Program-made: the position numbers and the translations under genes | Source: Muribaculaceae bacterium | GTDB lineage: Bacteria; Bacteroidota; Bacteroidia; Bacteroidales; Muribaculaceae | Direction: 5' to 3' | DNA: 55,787 nucleotides | Assembly: GCA_023667015.1 (NCBI GenBank) | Contig: JAMPAX010000001.1 | Location: 121,299-177,085, forward strand | The notes under the pieces: model-generated | Database searches by the model: none | What the model was told of the DNA's origin: nothing | Seen by the model: the letters and a program-made list of their open reading frames with translations, nothing else | Part shown: piece by piece, positions 40,526 through 47,685 of the stretch | How the letters are laid out: each line of letters begins with the position of its first letter | Position numbering within the stretch: position 1 is the first letter of the stretch

Positions 40526-41773
40526 ATGGCAAAGATTGAAGATTACAATTTTGCAGGTAAAAAAGCACTTGTAAGAGTAGATTTCAACGTGCCCCTTGAT
40601 GCAGAGGGCCACATCACAGACGACACACGTATCCGCGGAGCACTCCCAACACTAAAAAAAATATTGGCCGATGGGGGTAGTTTAATACTAATGAGCCATA
40701 TGGGCAAGCCCAAAGGGAAAGTCAATCCCAAAATGAGTCTTGGACAAATCAGAGAGGCAGTATCCAAAGCACTCGGAGTAGAGGTAAAATTCGCCTCCGA
40801 CTGCATGAAAGCTGCCGATGAAGCCAAGAACCTTAAGCCCGGCGAAGCATTGCTCCTCGAAAACCTACGCTTCTATCCCGAAGAGGAAGGAAAGCCAGTA
40901 GGAATAGACAAATCTGACCCGGCATATGCAGAGGCAGCTAAAGAGATGAAAGCACGTCAGAAAGAATTTGCAAAGACCCTCGCCTCTTATGGAGATGTCT
41001 ATGTCAACGATGCTTTTGGCACTGCCCACCGTAAACATGCCTCCACTGCAGTAGTAGCAGACTACTTCGACAAAGACCACAAGATGCTTGGCTATCTTAT
41101 GGAAAAAGAAGTAAAAGCCGTAGACAACATCCTCAAAGACATCAAACGCCCCTTCACAGCCATCATGGGAGGCTCAAAGGTATCTACCAAGATAGGTATC
41201 ATCGAGAATCTGATGGACAAAGTAGACAACCTTATACTATGTGGAGGAATGACCTTCACCTTTGCCAAGGCATTAGGAGGCAATATCGGCAACTCCATCT
41301 GTGAGAACGACAAGCTCGACCTGGCACTGGATATCATCAAGAAAGCAAAAGACAAAGGGGTTAATCTTGTTATCGGCACAGACTGTGTAGCAGCCGACGA
41401 CTTCAGCAACGATGCCAAGACGACAATCTGTCCTGCCGGAGAAATTCCCGAGGGGTGGCAAGGAATGGATGCCGGTCCCAAATCGATGGAAGATTTCATC
41501 TCTGTGATACTACCGGCTAAGACCATCCTTTGGAACGGACCTGCAGGAGTATTCGAATTTGAGAACTTCACGACAGGCTCAAAAGCCATAGCGGAAGCGA
41601 TAGTAGAAGCTACATCCAATGGAGCATTCTCACTGGTAGGAGGTGGCGACAGCGTAGCCTGCGTCAACAAATTCGGACTTGCAGACAAAGTAAGCTACGT
41701 ATCTACAGGAGGAGGAGCCCTGCTTGAAGCAATCGAAGGGAAAGTACTCCCCGGTGTAGCAGCAGTAGAATGA
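40526..41773 (+). CDS. pgk: Phosphoglycerate kinase
   Basis: 415 aa. Converts 1,3-bisphosphoglycerate and ADP to 3-phosphoglycerate and ATP in glycolysis. Family blocks are all present: [78 protein letters not shown] and [17 protein letters not shown] 13-bp terminator ends the gene. It is divergent from the AmgK-RapZ gene with overlapping promoter regions and a long leader; the leader region 40404-40525 shows no clear structure. Confidence 0.97.
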   Translation: MAKIEDYNFAGKKALVRVDFNVPLDAEGHITDDTRIRGALPTLKKILADGGSLILMSHMGKPKGKVNPKMSLGQIREAVSKALGVEVKFASDCMKAADEAKNLKPGEALLLENLRFYPEEEGKPVGIDKSDPAYAEAAKEMKARQKEFAKTLASYGDVYVNDAFGTAHRKHASTAVVADYFDKDHKMLGYLMEKEVKAVDNILKDIKRPFTAIMGGSKVSTKIGIIENLMDKVDNLILCGGMTFTFAKALGGNIGNSICENDKLDLALDIIKKAKDKGVNLVIGTDCVAADDFSNDAKTTICPAGEIPEGWQGMDAGPKSMEDFISVILPAKTILWNGPAGVFEFENFTTGSKAIAEAIVEATSNGAFSLVGGGDSVACVNKFGLADKVSYVSTGGGALLEAIEGKVLPGVAAVE

Positions 41774-41816
41774 CTCAAATTCCCATAAACTTATAAACCC
41801 ATAAACTCATAACCCA

Positions 41817-41857
41817 CTCAGGCTTCGACATGGTCGAGGCCTGAGTTAATTTTTTAA
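41817..41857 (+). terminator. Terminator of pgk
   Basis: Thirteen-bp stem (41817-41829 and 41833-41845, one G-U pair), 3-nt loop ATG, then TTAATTTTTT. Just upstream the non-coding sequence has several near-repeats of ATAAAC, resembling 37483-37510 after prfA. Confidence 0.9.
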
Positions 41858-41879
41858 GAATTTTTTTATGGAGTGGATA

Positions 41880-41909
41880 TTGATTTTTTGAAAAAAGATA
41901 GTAACTTTG
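41880..41909 (+). promoter_or_regulatory. Promoter of the exbB-exbD-exbD-tonB operon
   Basis: TTG (41880-41882), 19 nt, TAACTTTG (41902-41909), leader about 130 nt. Confidence 0.75.
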
Positions 41910-41945
41910 CAGAGTACAGAACGAGAGCTATAGCTGCATTAGGCG

Positions 41946-41972
41946 CAGATTTGGGTTAAAAGCCCGAGTCTG
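41946..41972 (+). promoter_or_regulatory. Hairpin in the exbB leader
   Basis: CAGA/TCTG and GGG/CCC pairs frame a small loop (TTAAAAG) in the mid-leader. It does not match a riboswitch class that I know; structural role is inference. Confidence 0.3.
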
Positions 41973-42039
41973 AAGAGATGTAGGCTAACTTTAAATTCTA
42001 ACAACCAAAAACTTAAAATAACAAACAAACACTTAGACT

Positions 42040-42975
42040 ATGGAATCCAAAGATCCCAAGACCCAGGTCAACAAGCCTGCCGCACCGGCAGGAGCACCTG
42101 CTAAGCCTGCAATGACAGCACAGCAGAGAATCAAGAAAGAGGAAAAAATCAGCAACATCAAGGGCGTACGCAACGCGTTTGCAGTAATCCTCGCCTGCGC
42201 AGCAGTGGCTGTATGTATCTTCCTGTTTGGTATGGGCTACGCCGGCAACTTCGAAGGCGGCGACGGCTTTGATGCCAAATTCATGTTCCTCGCCGGCGAC
42301 GAGTTCGCTAAGGCACATCCACTTAACCTCGCAGGTACCGTTTACAAAGGTGGTTTCATCGTACCTATCCTGATGACACTTCTTCTGACAGTAATCTGCC
42401 TCTCTATCGAACGTGCTATTGCAATTGGCTCTGCCAATGGTAGGGGTAACACAACCAAGTTTGTAGCCGACATCAAGGCCGACCTCGCCAACAACCAGAT
42501 TGACAAAGCTATGCAGCGTTGCAGAGACCAAAAAGGTAGCGTAGCATCCGTAGTTTACAACACATTGGTGAAGTACAAAGAGATGGATGCCAACACCGTA
42601 CTTAGCAAAGAGCAGAAACTGACTACACTTCGCAACGAGGTAGAAGAGGCAACCGCTCTGGAGATGCCTTCACTGTCACAGAACCTCCCCATCATCGCCA
42701 CACTGACCACACTCGGTACTCTGGTCGGTCTTCTTGGTACTGTAATGGGTATGATCAAATCATTCCAGGCACTTGCAGCTTCCGGTTCACCTGACTCTAC
42801 AGAGCTGTCAACAGGTATTTCTGAGGCACTTGTGAACACCGCCTTCGGTATCGCCACCGGTGCATTCGCAGTTATCTCCTATAACTTCTTCACCAACAAA
42901 ATCGACAACCTGACCTACGCTATCGACGAAATCGGTTTCTCTATCGTAGCTACATTCGCCGCCACCCACAAATAA
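42040..42975 (+). CDS. exbB: ExbB/TolQ/MotA-family proton channel subunit
   Basis: 311 aa. N-terminal Ala/Pro-rich tail, then three membrane segments: around residues 45-66, 105-127, and the long TTLGTLVGLLGTVMGMIKSFQAL helix that is the family hallmark (about 225-250), followed by ISEALVNTAFGIATGAFAVISYNFF. With ExbD it forms the inner-membrane motor that uses the proton (or sodium) gradient to drive TonB. It is longer than E. coli ExbB (244 aa) because of the extended N-terminus and a periplasmic insert after the first helix. First gene of a four-gene operon. Confidence 0.93.
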   Translation: MESKDPKTQVNKPAAPAGAPAKPAMTAQQRIKKEEKISNIKGVRNAFAVILACAAVAVCIFLFGMGYAGNFEGGDGFDAKFMFLAGDEFAKAHPLNLAGTVYKGGFIVPILMTLLLTVICLSIERAIAIGSANGRGNTTKFVADIKADLANNQIDKAMQRCRDQKGSVASVVYNTLVKYKEMDANTVLSKEQKLTTLRNEVEEATALEMPSLSQNLPIIATLTTLGTLVGLLGTVMGMIKSFQALAASGSPDSTELSTGISEALVNTAFGIATGAFAVISYNFFTNKIDNLTYAIDEIGFSIVATFAATHK

Positions 42976-43027
42976 TTAAGGTGCGGTTACAAACAGAACG
43001 TCAAACCGAAAAAAGTTAATAGCTAAT

Positions 43028-43753
43028 ATGGGAAGAGTAAAAATAGCAAGAAAGAGTACATTCATCGACATGACGGCGATGAGTGACGTCACCGTGCTTT
43101 TGCTTACCTTCTTCATGTTGACATCAACGTTCCTCCAGAAAGAGCCTACGACGGTAGTAACACCGGCATCGGTATCTGAAGAGAAAGTACAGGAAACGAA
43201 CTATGTCCAGGTACTGCTCTCACCGGAGGGTAAAGTATGGCTTACCATGAACAACGACACCTCATCGACTTGGTCCAACGAGAAGATGCGTATGGAGTTG
43301 CTTCAGAGAGTAAGTGAGATTTATAATGAGTCACATACCAAGAAGATCAGCTTTACGCCACAGCAAAAGCAAGCCTTCAGCAAATTGGGCTCCTTCGGCG
43401 TACCTCTGAATCAGATGGGTGAATTCCTCGACTTGGCAATGCAGGCCGATGGACAAACCCGGATGGATAAATGGCTGATGGGAGAGGATGGCAATCCGAA
43501 CCACGTCACCGGCATCCCCATCAGCTGGAATCAGAACGACCAGAAGCCCAACGAATTCCAGATGTGGATGAAAGCAATGCGTCAGACTTCGAATGACGTA
43601 TTGGCACAAGCAATTAAGGATGGAACGGGCGTAGCCATCAAGGCCGACCAGAACACCGCGTTTGATCACGTTCATCTCGTAATGGACAATCTTCAGACCA
43701 TCCACATGAATAAATTTACACTACTCACAGCATTAAAGAGCGGAGGAGAATAA
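43028..43753 (+). CDS. exbD: ExbD/TolR-family protein, first copy
   Basis: 241 aa. One N-terminal membrane helix with the functional Asp: STFIDMTAMSDVTVLLLTFFML, where the Asp of SDVT takes the position of E. coli ExbD Asp25. The periplasmic part is longer than normal and contains Gln- and Met-rich segments (QAFSKLGSFGVPLNQMGEF). It ends 3 nt before the second exbD gene. Two distinct ExbD copies suggest a heteromeric motor subunit, a common Bacteroidetes arrangement. Confidence 0.9.
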   Translation: MGRVKIARKSTFIDMTAMSDVTVLLLTFFMLTSTFLQKEPTTVVTPASVSEEKVQETNYVQVLLSPEGKVWLTMNNDTSSTWSNEKMRMELLQRVSEIYNESHTKKISFTPQQKQAFSKLGSFGVPLNQMGEFLDLAMQADGQTRMDKWLMGEDGNPNHVTGIPISWNQNDQKPNEFQMWMKAMRQTSNDVLAQAIKDGTGVAIKADQNTAFDHVHLVMDNLQTIHMNKFTLLTALKSGGE

Positions 43754-43756
43754 GAC

Positions 43757-44512
43757 ATGGCAGAAATAGCACAAGACAATGGTGGGGGCAAAGGCAAAAA
43801 CCACCAGAAAAAAATGACGATTCGCGTGGACTTCACGCCGATGGTCGACATGAACATGCTTCTGATCACGTTCTTTATGCTCTGTACGACCATGATCAAG
43901 TCACAGACTCTGGCAATTGCACTGCCCTCGAATGAGAAGGTGGACAACACAGAGAACATGTCTCAGGCATCTGAGGACGACGCTGTGACAATCATCCTCG
44001 ACGCCAAGCGCAAAGTCGGCAGTCTCGATGTAGACTCCGTCAATGGGAAGGTTGTCAATGAGGTCTACTATTATTTCGGCAAGCCCGGCGGCACAGACGG
44101 TATGTTTGGAGCTGACGGATCTATCATCTCAGCCAACAATAACCTTCAGAAGACACAATTTCAAGCTGATGAGGTTAAGGGTGGGATTCCGACAGCACGC
44201 GGCATCCGTAAGATTATTCAGGAACGCAACAAAGACGTCCTGAAAGAAATCAACATCCTGAAAGACCAGTTCCGCAAGGGACAGATCACCCAGGAGCAGT
44301 ATGACGTTAAGGCATCAGCAGTCCGCAAGAATGAGAAACTTAAAAAGCCTGTAATCATCATCAAGTCTACACCTCAGGCCTCCTACGGAGCTCTGGTAGA
44401 AGTGCTCGACGAGATGCAGATTAACTCGATTTCTAAGTATCAGATTGACAACATGACTCGAGCCGACTCCGTAATGCTTATCGACTACCAGAACCGCCAT
44501 CATGGTGAATAA
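43757..44512 (+). CDS. exbD: ExbD/TolR-family protein, second copy
   Basis: 251 aa. The N-terminal helix is VDFTPMVDMNMLLITFFMLC with the key Asp in MVDMNM. The TPMVD start is the more typical ExbD form. The periplasmic domain has a helix with LKEINILKDQFRKGQITQEQYD, then a classic ExbD end with VIIIKSTPQASYGALVEVLDEMQI. Paired with the preceding exbD; identity between the two is low outside the helix, so they are old paralogues, not a recent duplication. Confidence 0.9.
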   Translation: MAEIAQDNGGGKGKNHQKKMTIRVDFTPMVDMNMLLITFFMLCTTMIKSQTLAIALPSNEKVDNTENMSQASEDDAVTIILDAKRKVGSLDVDSVNGKVVNEVYYYFGKPGGTDGMFGADGSIISANNNLQKTQFQADEVKGGIPTARGIRKIIQERNKDVLKEINILKDQFRKGQITQEQYDVKASAVRKNEKLKKPVIIIKSTPQASYGALVEVLDEMQINSISKYQIDNMTRADSVMLIDYQNRHHGE

Positions 44513-44548
44513 GCGTAAGATTTTATTAACCATTAAAAACAGAAGACA

Positions 44549-45424
44549 ATGTCTCAGAATATAGATCTTACGTCGAAAAGCTGGCGCGACATGGTGTTCG
44601 CCGGTAAGAATAAGGAATTCGGTGCGTATCAGCTCCGCAAAGATAGCGAGCGTCGCCACACGATGTCTCTCATTTGGCTCTTTGTAGGCTTGGCAGTAGT
44701 AATCCTTTTGATTTTGGGTTACGCTAAATACTCCGCATATAAGGATGAGAAGGCTGCTCTTGAGGCCAAGGAAAAGGCTGAAAAGATGCTTGCAGCTCAG
44801 CTTGCAGAGGCAGAGAAGGAAGAACCGGAGGAAGAACAGCCCGAAGAACAGAAATTCGAGCAGGAAATACCTCAGGTCCCTGAGGAGGTACTTGCTACAG
44901 TACAGGTTACTCAGATTGCCATCGTAGAGGCCGACAAGGTAAAGAACGAGGTGATGGAAGTAGACAAGCAGCTTGAAGACAACACTGCCCGTGGCGTAGT
45001 CAACCAGGAAGGTTCTGACAACGCTGACCAAGCACACGCTGTCAAAGAGCAGGTAATTGTAGCTCCGGAGCCTAAGCCCGAACCTGTAAAGAACGAGCCC
45101 GAGAAGATTTTCACGGCTGTAGAACAGCCCGCAGAATTCAAGGGTGGTCAGGCAGCTCTGATGAAATGGCTTAGCAACAACATTCGTTATCCTGAAGCTG
45201 CTCAGCAGAACAATGTTCAGGGTCGTGTGATTGTGAAATTCGTAGTTGAGAAAGATGGATCCGTAGGTAGCCCCTCAATTGTGAAGGGTGTGGATCGCGA
45301 CCTCGACCAGGAAGCACTCCGAGTAGTTAGAAAGATGCCGAAGTGGCAGGCCGGTAAGAACAATGGTCAGCCGGTTCGCTCTTACTTCACACTCCCTGTG
45401 ACCTTCCGTCTGCAGAACCAGTAA
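44549..45424 (+). CDS. tonB: TonB energy transducer
   Basis: 291 aa. A cytoplasmic N-terminus (FGAYQLRKDSERR) is followed by one membrane helix (about 34-55), a highly acidic Glu/Pro/Lys linker that spans the periplasm (about 70-180) and a C-terminal TonB domain with EFKGGQAALMKWLSNNIRYP, GRVIVKFVVEKDGSV and GQPVRSYFTLPVTF. It passes ExbBD energy to TonB-dependent outer-membrane receptors such as SusC. Last gene of the operon, ended by a strong terminator. Confidence 0.94.
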   Translation: MSQNIDLTSKSWRDMVFAGKNKEFGAYQLRKDSERRHTMSLIWLFVGLAVVILLILGYAKYSAYKDEKAALEAKEKAEKMLAAQLAEAEKEEPEEEQPEEQKFEQEIPQVPEEVLATVQVTQIAIVEADKVKNEVMEVDKQLEDNTARGVVNQEGSDNADQAHAVKEQVIVAPEPKPEPVKNEPEKIFTAVEQPAEFKGGQAALMKWLSNNIRYPEAAQQNNVQGRVIVKFVVEKDGSVGSPSIVKGVDRDLDQEALRVVRKMPKWQAGKNNGQPVRSYFTLPVTFRLQNQ

Positions 45425-45448
45425 GCAACATCACTCTTATCAGATAAG

Positions 45449-45484
45449 AGACCGCGAACCGTATTGGTTCGCGGTCTTTTTTTG
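45449..45484 (+). terminator. Terminator of the exbB-tonB operon
   Basis: Twelve-bp stem (45449-45460 and 45466-45477), 5-nt loop GTATT, then seven T. Confidence 0.95.
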
Positions 45485-45532
45485 TAGGGAAGGAAGAACT
45501 TGGGAAGAATGGGAGATTTAAGAAAATTAGGT

Positions 45533-45604
45533 AGACCTGTGAGATATGGTAGACCTGTGAGATATGGGAGACCCGGGAGATATGGGAGATCCGGGATTAG
45601 GGAT
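45533..45604. repeat. 18-nt (2 x 9) tandem repeat
   Basis: Four units of about 18 nt, each two 9-mers: AGACCTGTG-AGATATGGT, AGACCTGTG-AGATATGGG, AGACCCGGG-AGATATGGG, then a decayed AGATCCGGG-ATTAGGG. The array follows the terminator. The antisense frame reads as a Leu/Pro repeat, a by-product of the array. Confidence 0.75.
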
Positions 45605-45726
45605 GAGTGGGGGGGGAATCTTTTTGGTATAGGTTTTATTAAAAATTTTGGATTTGTGGGGTTGGGATACAACAAATAGGGTAAAAAGAGTGTTAAATAA
45701 TTAAAATAAACCAAAAATTAGAAGCT

Positions 45727-45942
45727 ATGGGAACTTATAATGACAAAGAAAACGGAAAGAGTGGACGCGGTGGAAGACTGGCCTTTGGCATATTCATGGT
45801 CATTGTCTATCTGGCAGTCGGCTTTATGTTTATCAAAGATATTTTCAATATCGACAATGCTGCCATCTCGATGACGGTGGGAATACTGCTTATCGTCTAT
45901 GGAGTTTGGAGAGGAATCCGACTTTATAAGGGCTGGGGGTAA
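45727..45942 (+). CDS. Small membrane protein (71 aa) between tonB and pstS
   Basis: 71 aa. A basic, Gly/Lys-rich N-terminus (NDKENGKSGRGGR) leads into two hydrophobic helices (about 17-37 and 46-62) with an acidic connecting DIFNIDN, and a basic end RLYKGWG. Not recognised as a named family, but its place between TonB and a PstS-like lipoprotein looks like part of the cluster. Start at ATG 45727; no consensus promoter upstream. Confidence 0.75.
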   Translation: MGTYNDKENGKSGRGGRLAFGIFMVIVYLAVGFMFIKDIFNIDNAAISMTVGILLIVYGVWRGIRLYKGWG

Positions 45943-45971
45943 GTCAATTTTCAGCATTGCTGAAAATTGAC
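45943..45971. repeat. Perfect palindrome after the 71-aa gene
   Basis: Arms GTCAATTTTCAGC and its complement (45943-45955 and 45959-45971) with a 3-nt centre, starting right after the stop codon. There is no T-run behind it, so a simple Rho-independent terminator is doubtful. Confidence 0.6.
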
Positions 45972-45978
45972 GGCTATT

Positions 45979-46056
45979 GGTTGATGGTTGAAAGTTGATG
46001 ATCCTGAAAGTTAGCTGTCCTTGGGACACAAGCTGGAAGCTTGTGTTACTTGGGTA
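45979..46056 (+). repeat. Dispersed repeats, GGTTGATGGTTGA copy 2 and palindrome copy 3
   Basis: GGTTGATGGTTGAAAG (45979-45994) is followed by AGTTAGCTGTCCTTGGG and the best palindrome of the family, ACACAAGC-TGGAA-GCTTGTGT (46026-46046), then TACTTGGG. It lies in the gap before the PstS-like gene. Confidence 0.65.
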
Positions 46057-46109
46057 TTGGCTTCTTGATATTTAAACTTTATTTGAATTTCTTTTTTACA
46101 GACTTTAAT

Positions 46110-47123
46110 ATGAATTTTAAGAGATTTGCTTTGGTGGGAGCTTTTGCTTTTGCTTTGATTGCCGGAGTTGGTTCTTGCGGTAAGATTAAACGTGGGGAAT
46201 ATGCTTCGGGAAGCGGTACTATTTATTGTGATGATGGCTTCCGCAAAATTCTTGATGAGGAGATTGAAGTTTTTGAGTATACTTATCATGAGGCTTCAGT
46301 GATCCCCTTCTATAAAAGTGAGGAGGAGTGTATACAGGCAATCATGGATGACAGTACTCGAACCGTAATCATCACACGCGACCTCACAGATCAGGAACGT
46401 AAGAAAATTAAGGCGAAACATAAAAGAATTGTTAAGAGTAAATGTATAGCTGTGGATGCTGTAGCACTTATCGTCAACAAAGATAATCCGGTAAGCCAGC
46501 TTTCTATGGAAGATATTAAGATGCTGATGAGCGGAGAGATTCACAATTGGAATCAGCTTGCCGGAAGCGATACAGCACGCATTCAGCTCGTATTTGACTC
46601 TCAGGGTTCCTCAACGGTCAATTATATGCGAGAGAAGTTCCTTCCCAAGGGTCGACTTATCTCGGACAATCCTTGTGCACATGCCCAGCAGAATAACGCT
46701 CAGGTGTTTGACATAGTAAAGAAAAACAAAAATGCAATCGGCATTATCAGCGTCAGTTGGCTTGGCGACAATCTGGAGAATGCGAAGAAAGTGCCCATGG
46801 AAGGAAGAATGGATCTTTACAGCAACCAGAACGACACCGTTACGTCTTCATTGACAACTGAGGTAAAAGTATTAAAAATACAAAATCCTGTAGAAGCGAA
46901 CGACTTCAGCACACAAGGCTACCTCCCCTATCAGCTATATATCAATAGTGGGGAATATCCCCTATTCAGAAGAATCTGGATAATTTCGACAGCGGGAAGT
47001 TCAGGAGTAATGAACACCTTCTACAATTTCATGACAGGCTTCGTAGGCCAGAAGATCATCTCCCTGACAGGAATAATGCCCTACAACGTCCAGCCCCGCA
47101 AAGTAGAACTAAAAGAGCGTTAA
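46110..47123 (+). CDS. PstS-like substrate-binding lipoprotein
   Basis: 337 aa from the ATG at 46110; the frame is open from 46041, but the extra 23 residues run into repeat DNA. Signal with lipobox FALIAGVGSC, so a lipid-anchored periplasmic protein. The body is a type-II periplasmic binding fold of the PstS kind: VFDSQGSSTVNYMREKF (the phosphate-binding GSS motif), VALIVNKDNPVSQLSMEDIKML, and MSGEIHNWNQLAG. No pstC, pstA or pstB lies near, so it is not part of a phosphate ABC importer here. In Bacteroidales a similar gene follows exbBD-tonB. Its ligand could be phosphate or another anion. Confidence 0.82.
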   Translation: MNFKRFALVGAFAFALIAGVGSCGKIKRGEYASGSGTIYCDDGFRKILDEEIEVFEYTYHEASVIPFYKSEEECIQAIMDDSTRTVIITRDLTDQERKKIKAKHKRIVKSKCIAVDAVALIVNKDNPVSQLSMEDIKMLMSGEIHNWNQLAGSDTARIQLVFDSQGSSTVNYMREKFLPKGRLISDNPCAHAQQNNAQVFDIVKKNKNAIGIISVSWLGDNLENAKKVPMEGRMDLYSNQNDTVTSSLTTEVKVLKIQNPVEANDFSTQGYLPYQLYINSGEYPLFRRIWIISTAGSSGVMNTFYNFMTGFVGQKIISLTGIMPYNVQPRKVELKER

Positions 47124-47197
47124 TAACCAACAACAGTCACAATAAGGATGCATCAATAATCAAAAGGCAAGGACGCACGAGTCTTGAATTGCCAGTT

Positions 47198-47380
47198 ATG
47201 AAGTCCGGCTGCAATATGGAAAATTTAGCCGACGAAATCATTCTTGCGCAGTCTGCACTCGTCTTTTACGATTATGAAAATCTTTGCACCTCCGATTGCA
47301 TGCTCAACCTTGATTATAGTTCTAGAAATCTCGGTATTGGCGGTAGTCCCCAAACATTAAATCTGCCGGACGGTCTTTAA
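47198..47380 (+). CDS. Doubtful small ORF (60 aa)
   Basis: An open frame from ATG 47198 to 47380 starting MKSGCNMENLADEIIL. It has no hydrophobic segment, no recognised motif, no promoter consensus, and sits in a 562-nt gap full of hairpins and repeat pieces such as GGACGCACGAG (about 47171). It could be a decayed gene or chance. Listed only so the gap is accounted for. Confidence 0.15.
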   Translation: MKSGCNMENLADEIILAQSALVFYDYENLCTSDCMLNLDYSSRNLGIGGSPQTLNLPDGL

Positions 47381-47423
47381 ATACTCCTGATTGATGGCAA
47401 AATGGTCAAAATATACATCTGAA

Positions 47424-47465
47424 ACTCAAGTTTCCAAGCCGCAAAGAGGCTTACGAAACTTGAGT
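47424..47465. repeat. Long imperfect hairpin in the pstS-TPR gap
   Basis: An outer 11-bp stem (47424-47434 and 47455-47465) and an inner 5-bp AAGCC/GGCTT stem, with small internal loops, around GCAAAGA. Not followed by a T-run. May be RNA structure or a repeat. Confidence 0.55.
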
Positions 47466-47505
47466 ATATGAACCTTTATGGGAGATGAGATGTAATAAAA
47501 GATGG

Positions 47506-47534
47506 AAGCTCTCCGTTGAAGAGACGGAGAGCTT
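47506..47534 (+). terminator. Hairpin before the TPR gene
   Basis: Eleven-bp stem AAGCTCTCCGT/ACGGAGAGCTT with loop TGAAGAG, then a T-poor tail. It could end the pstS transcript 380 nt after its stop or be a repeat. Confidence 0.45.
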
Positions 47535-47685
47535 TCTCCATTTATAGGCTTTTGTAAATGCACTGCCAATAGTCATGGACATACGGCAATGTTCCATGAC
47601 GATTTAGATTTATTATTTTGGAATAAACCAATAGCGCAGAAAAGAGTCTAAGGATTATAAAGATGAAAATTAAAAACTCAAAGAT

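Noticed and set aside
41910..42039. Riboswitch in the exbB leader
   Set aside because: A hairpin exists, but no known aptamer core could be matched.
45382..45714. 110-aa minus-strand frame with Leu/Pro repeats
   Set aside because: Its repeats come from the 9/18-nt tandem DNA array; it overlaps the tonB end and terminator.
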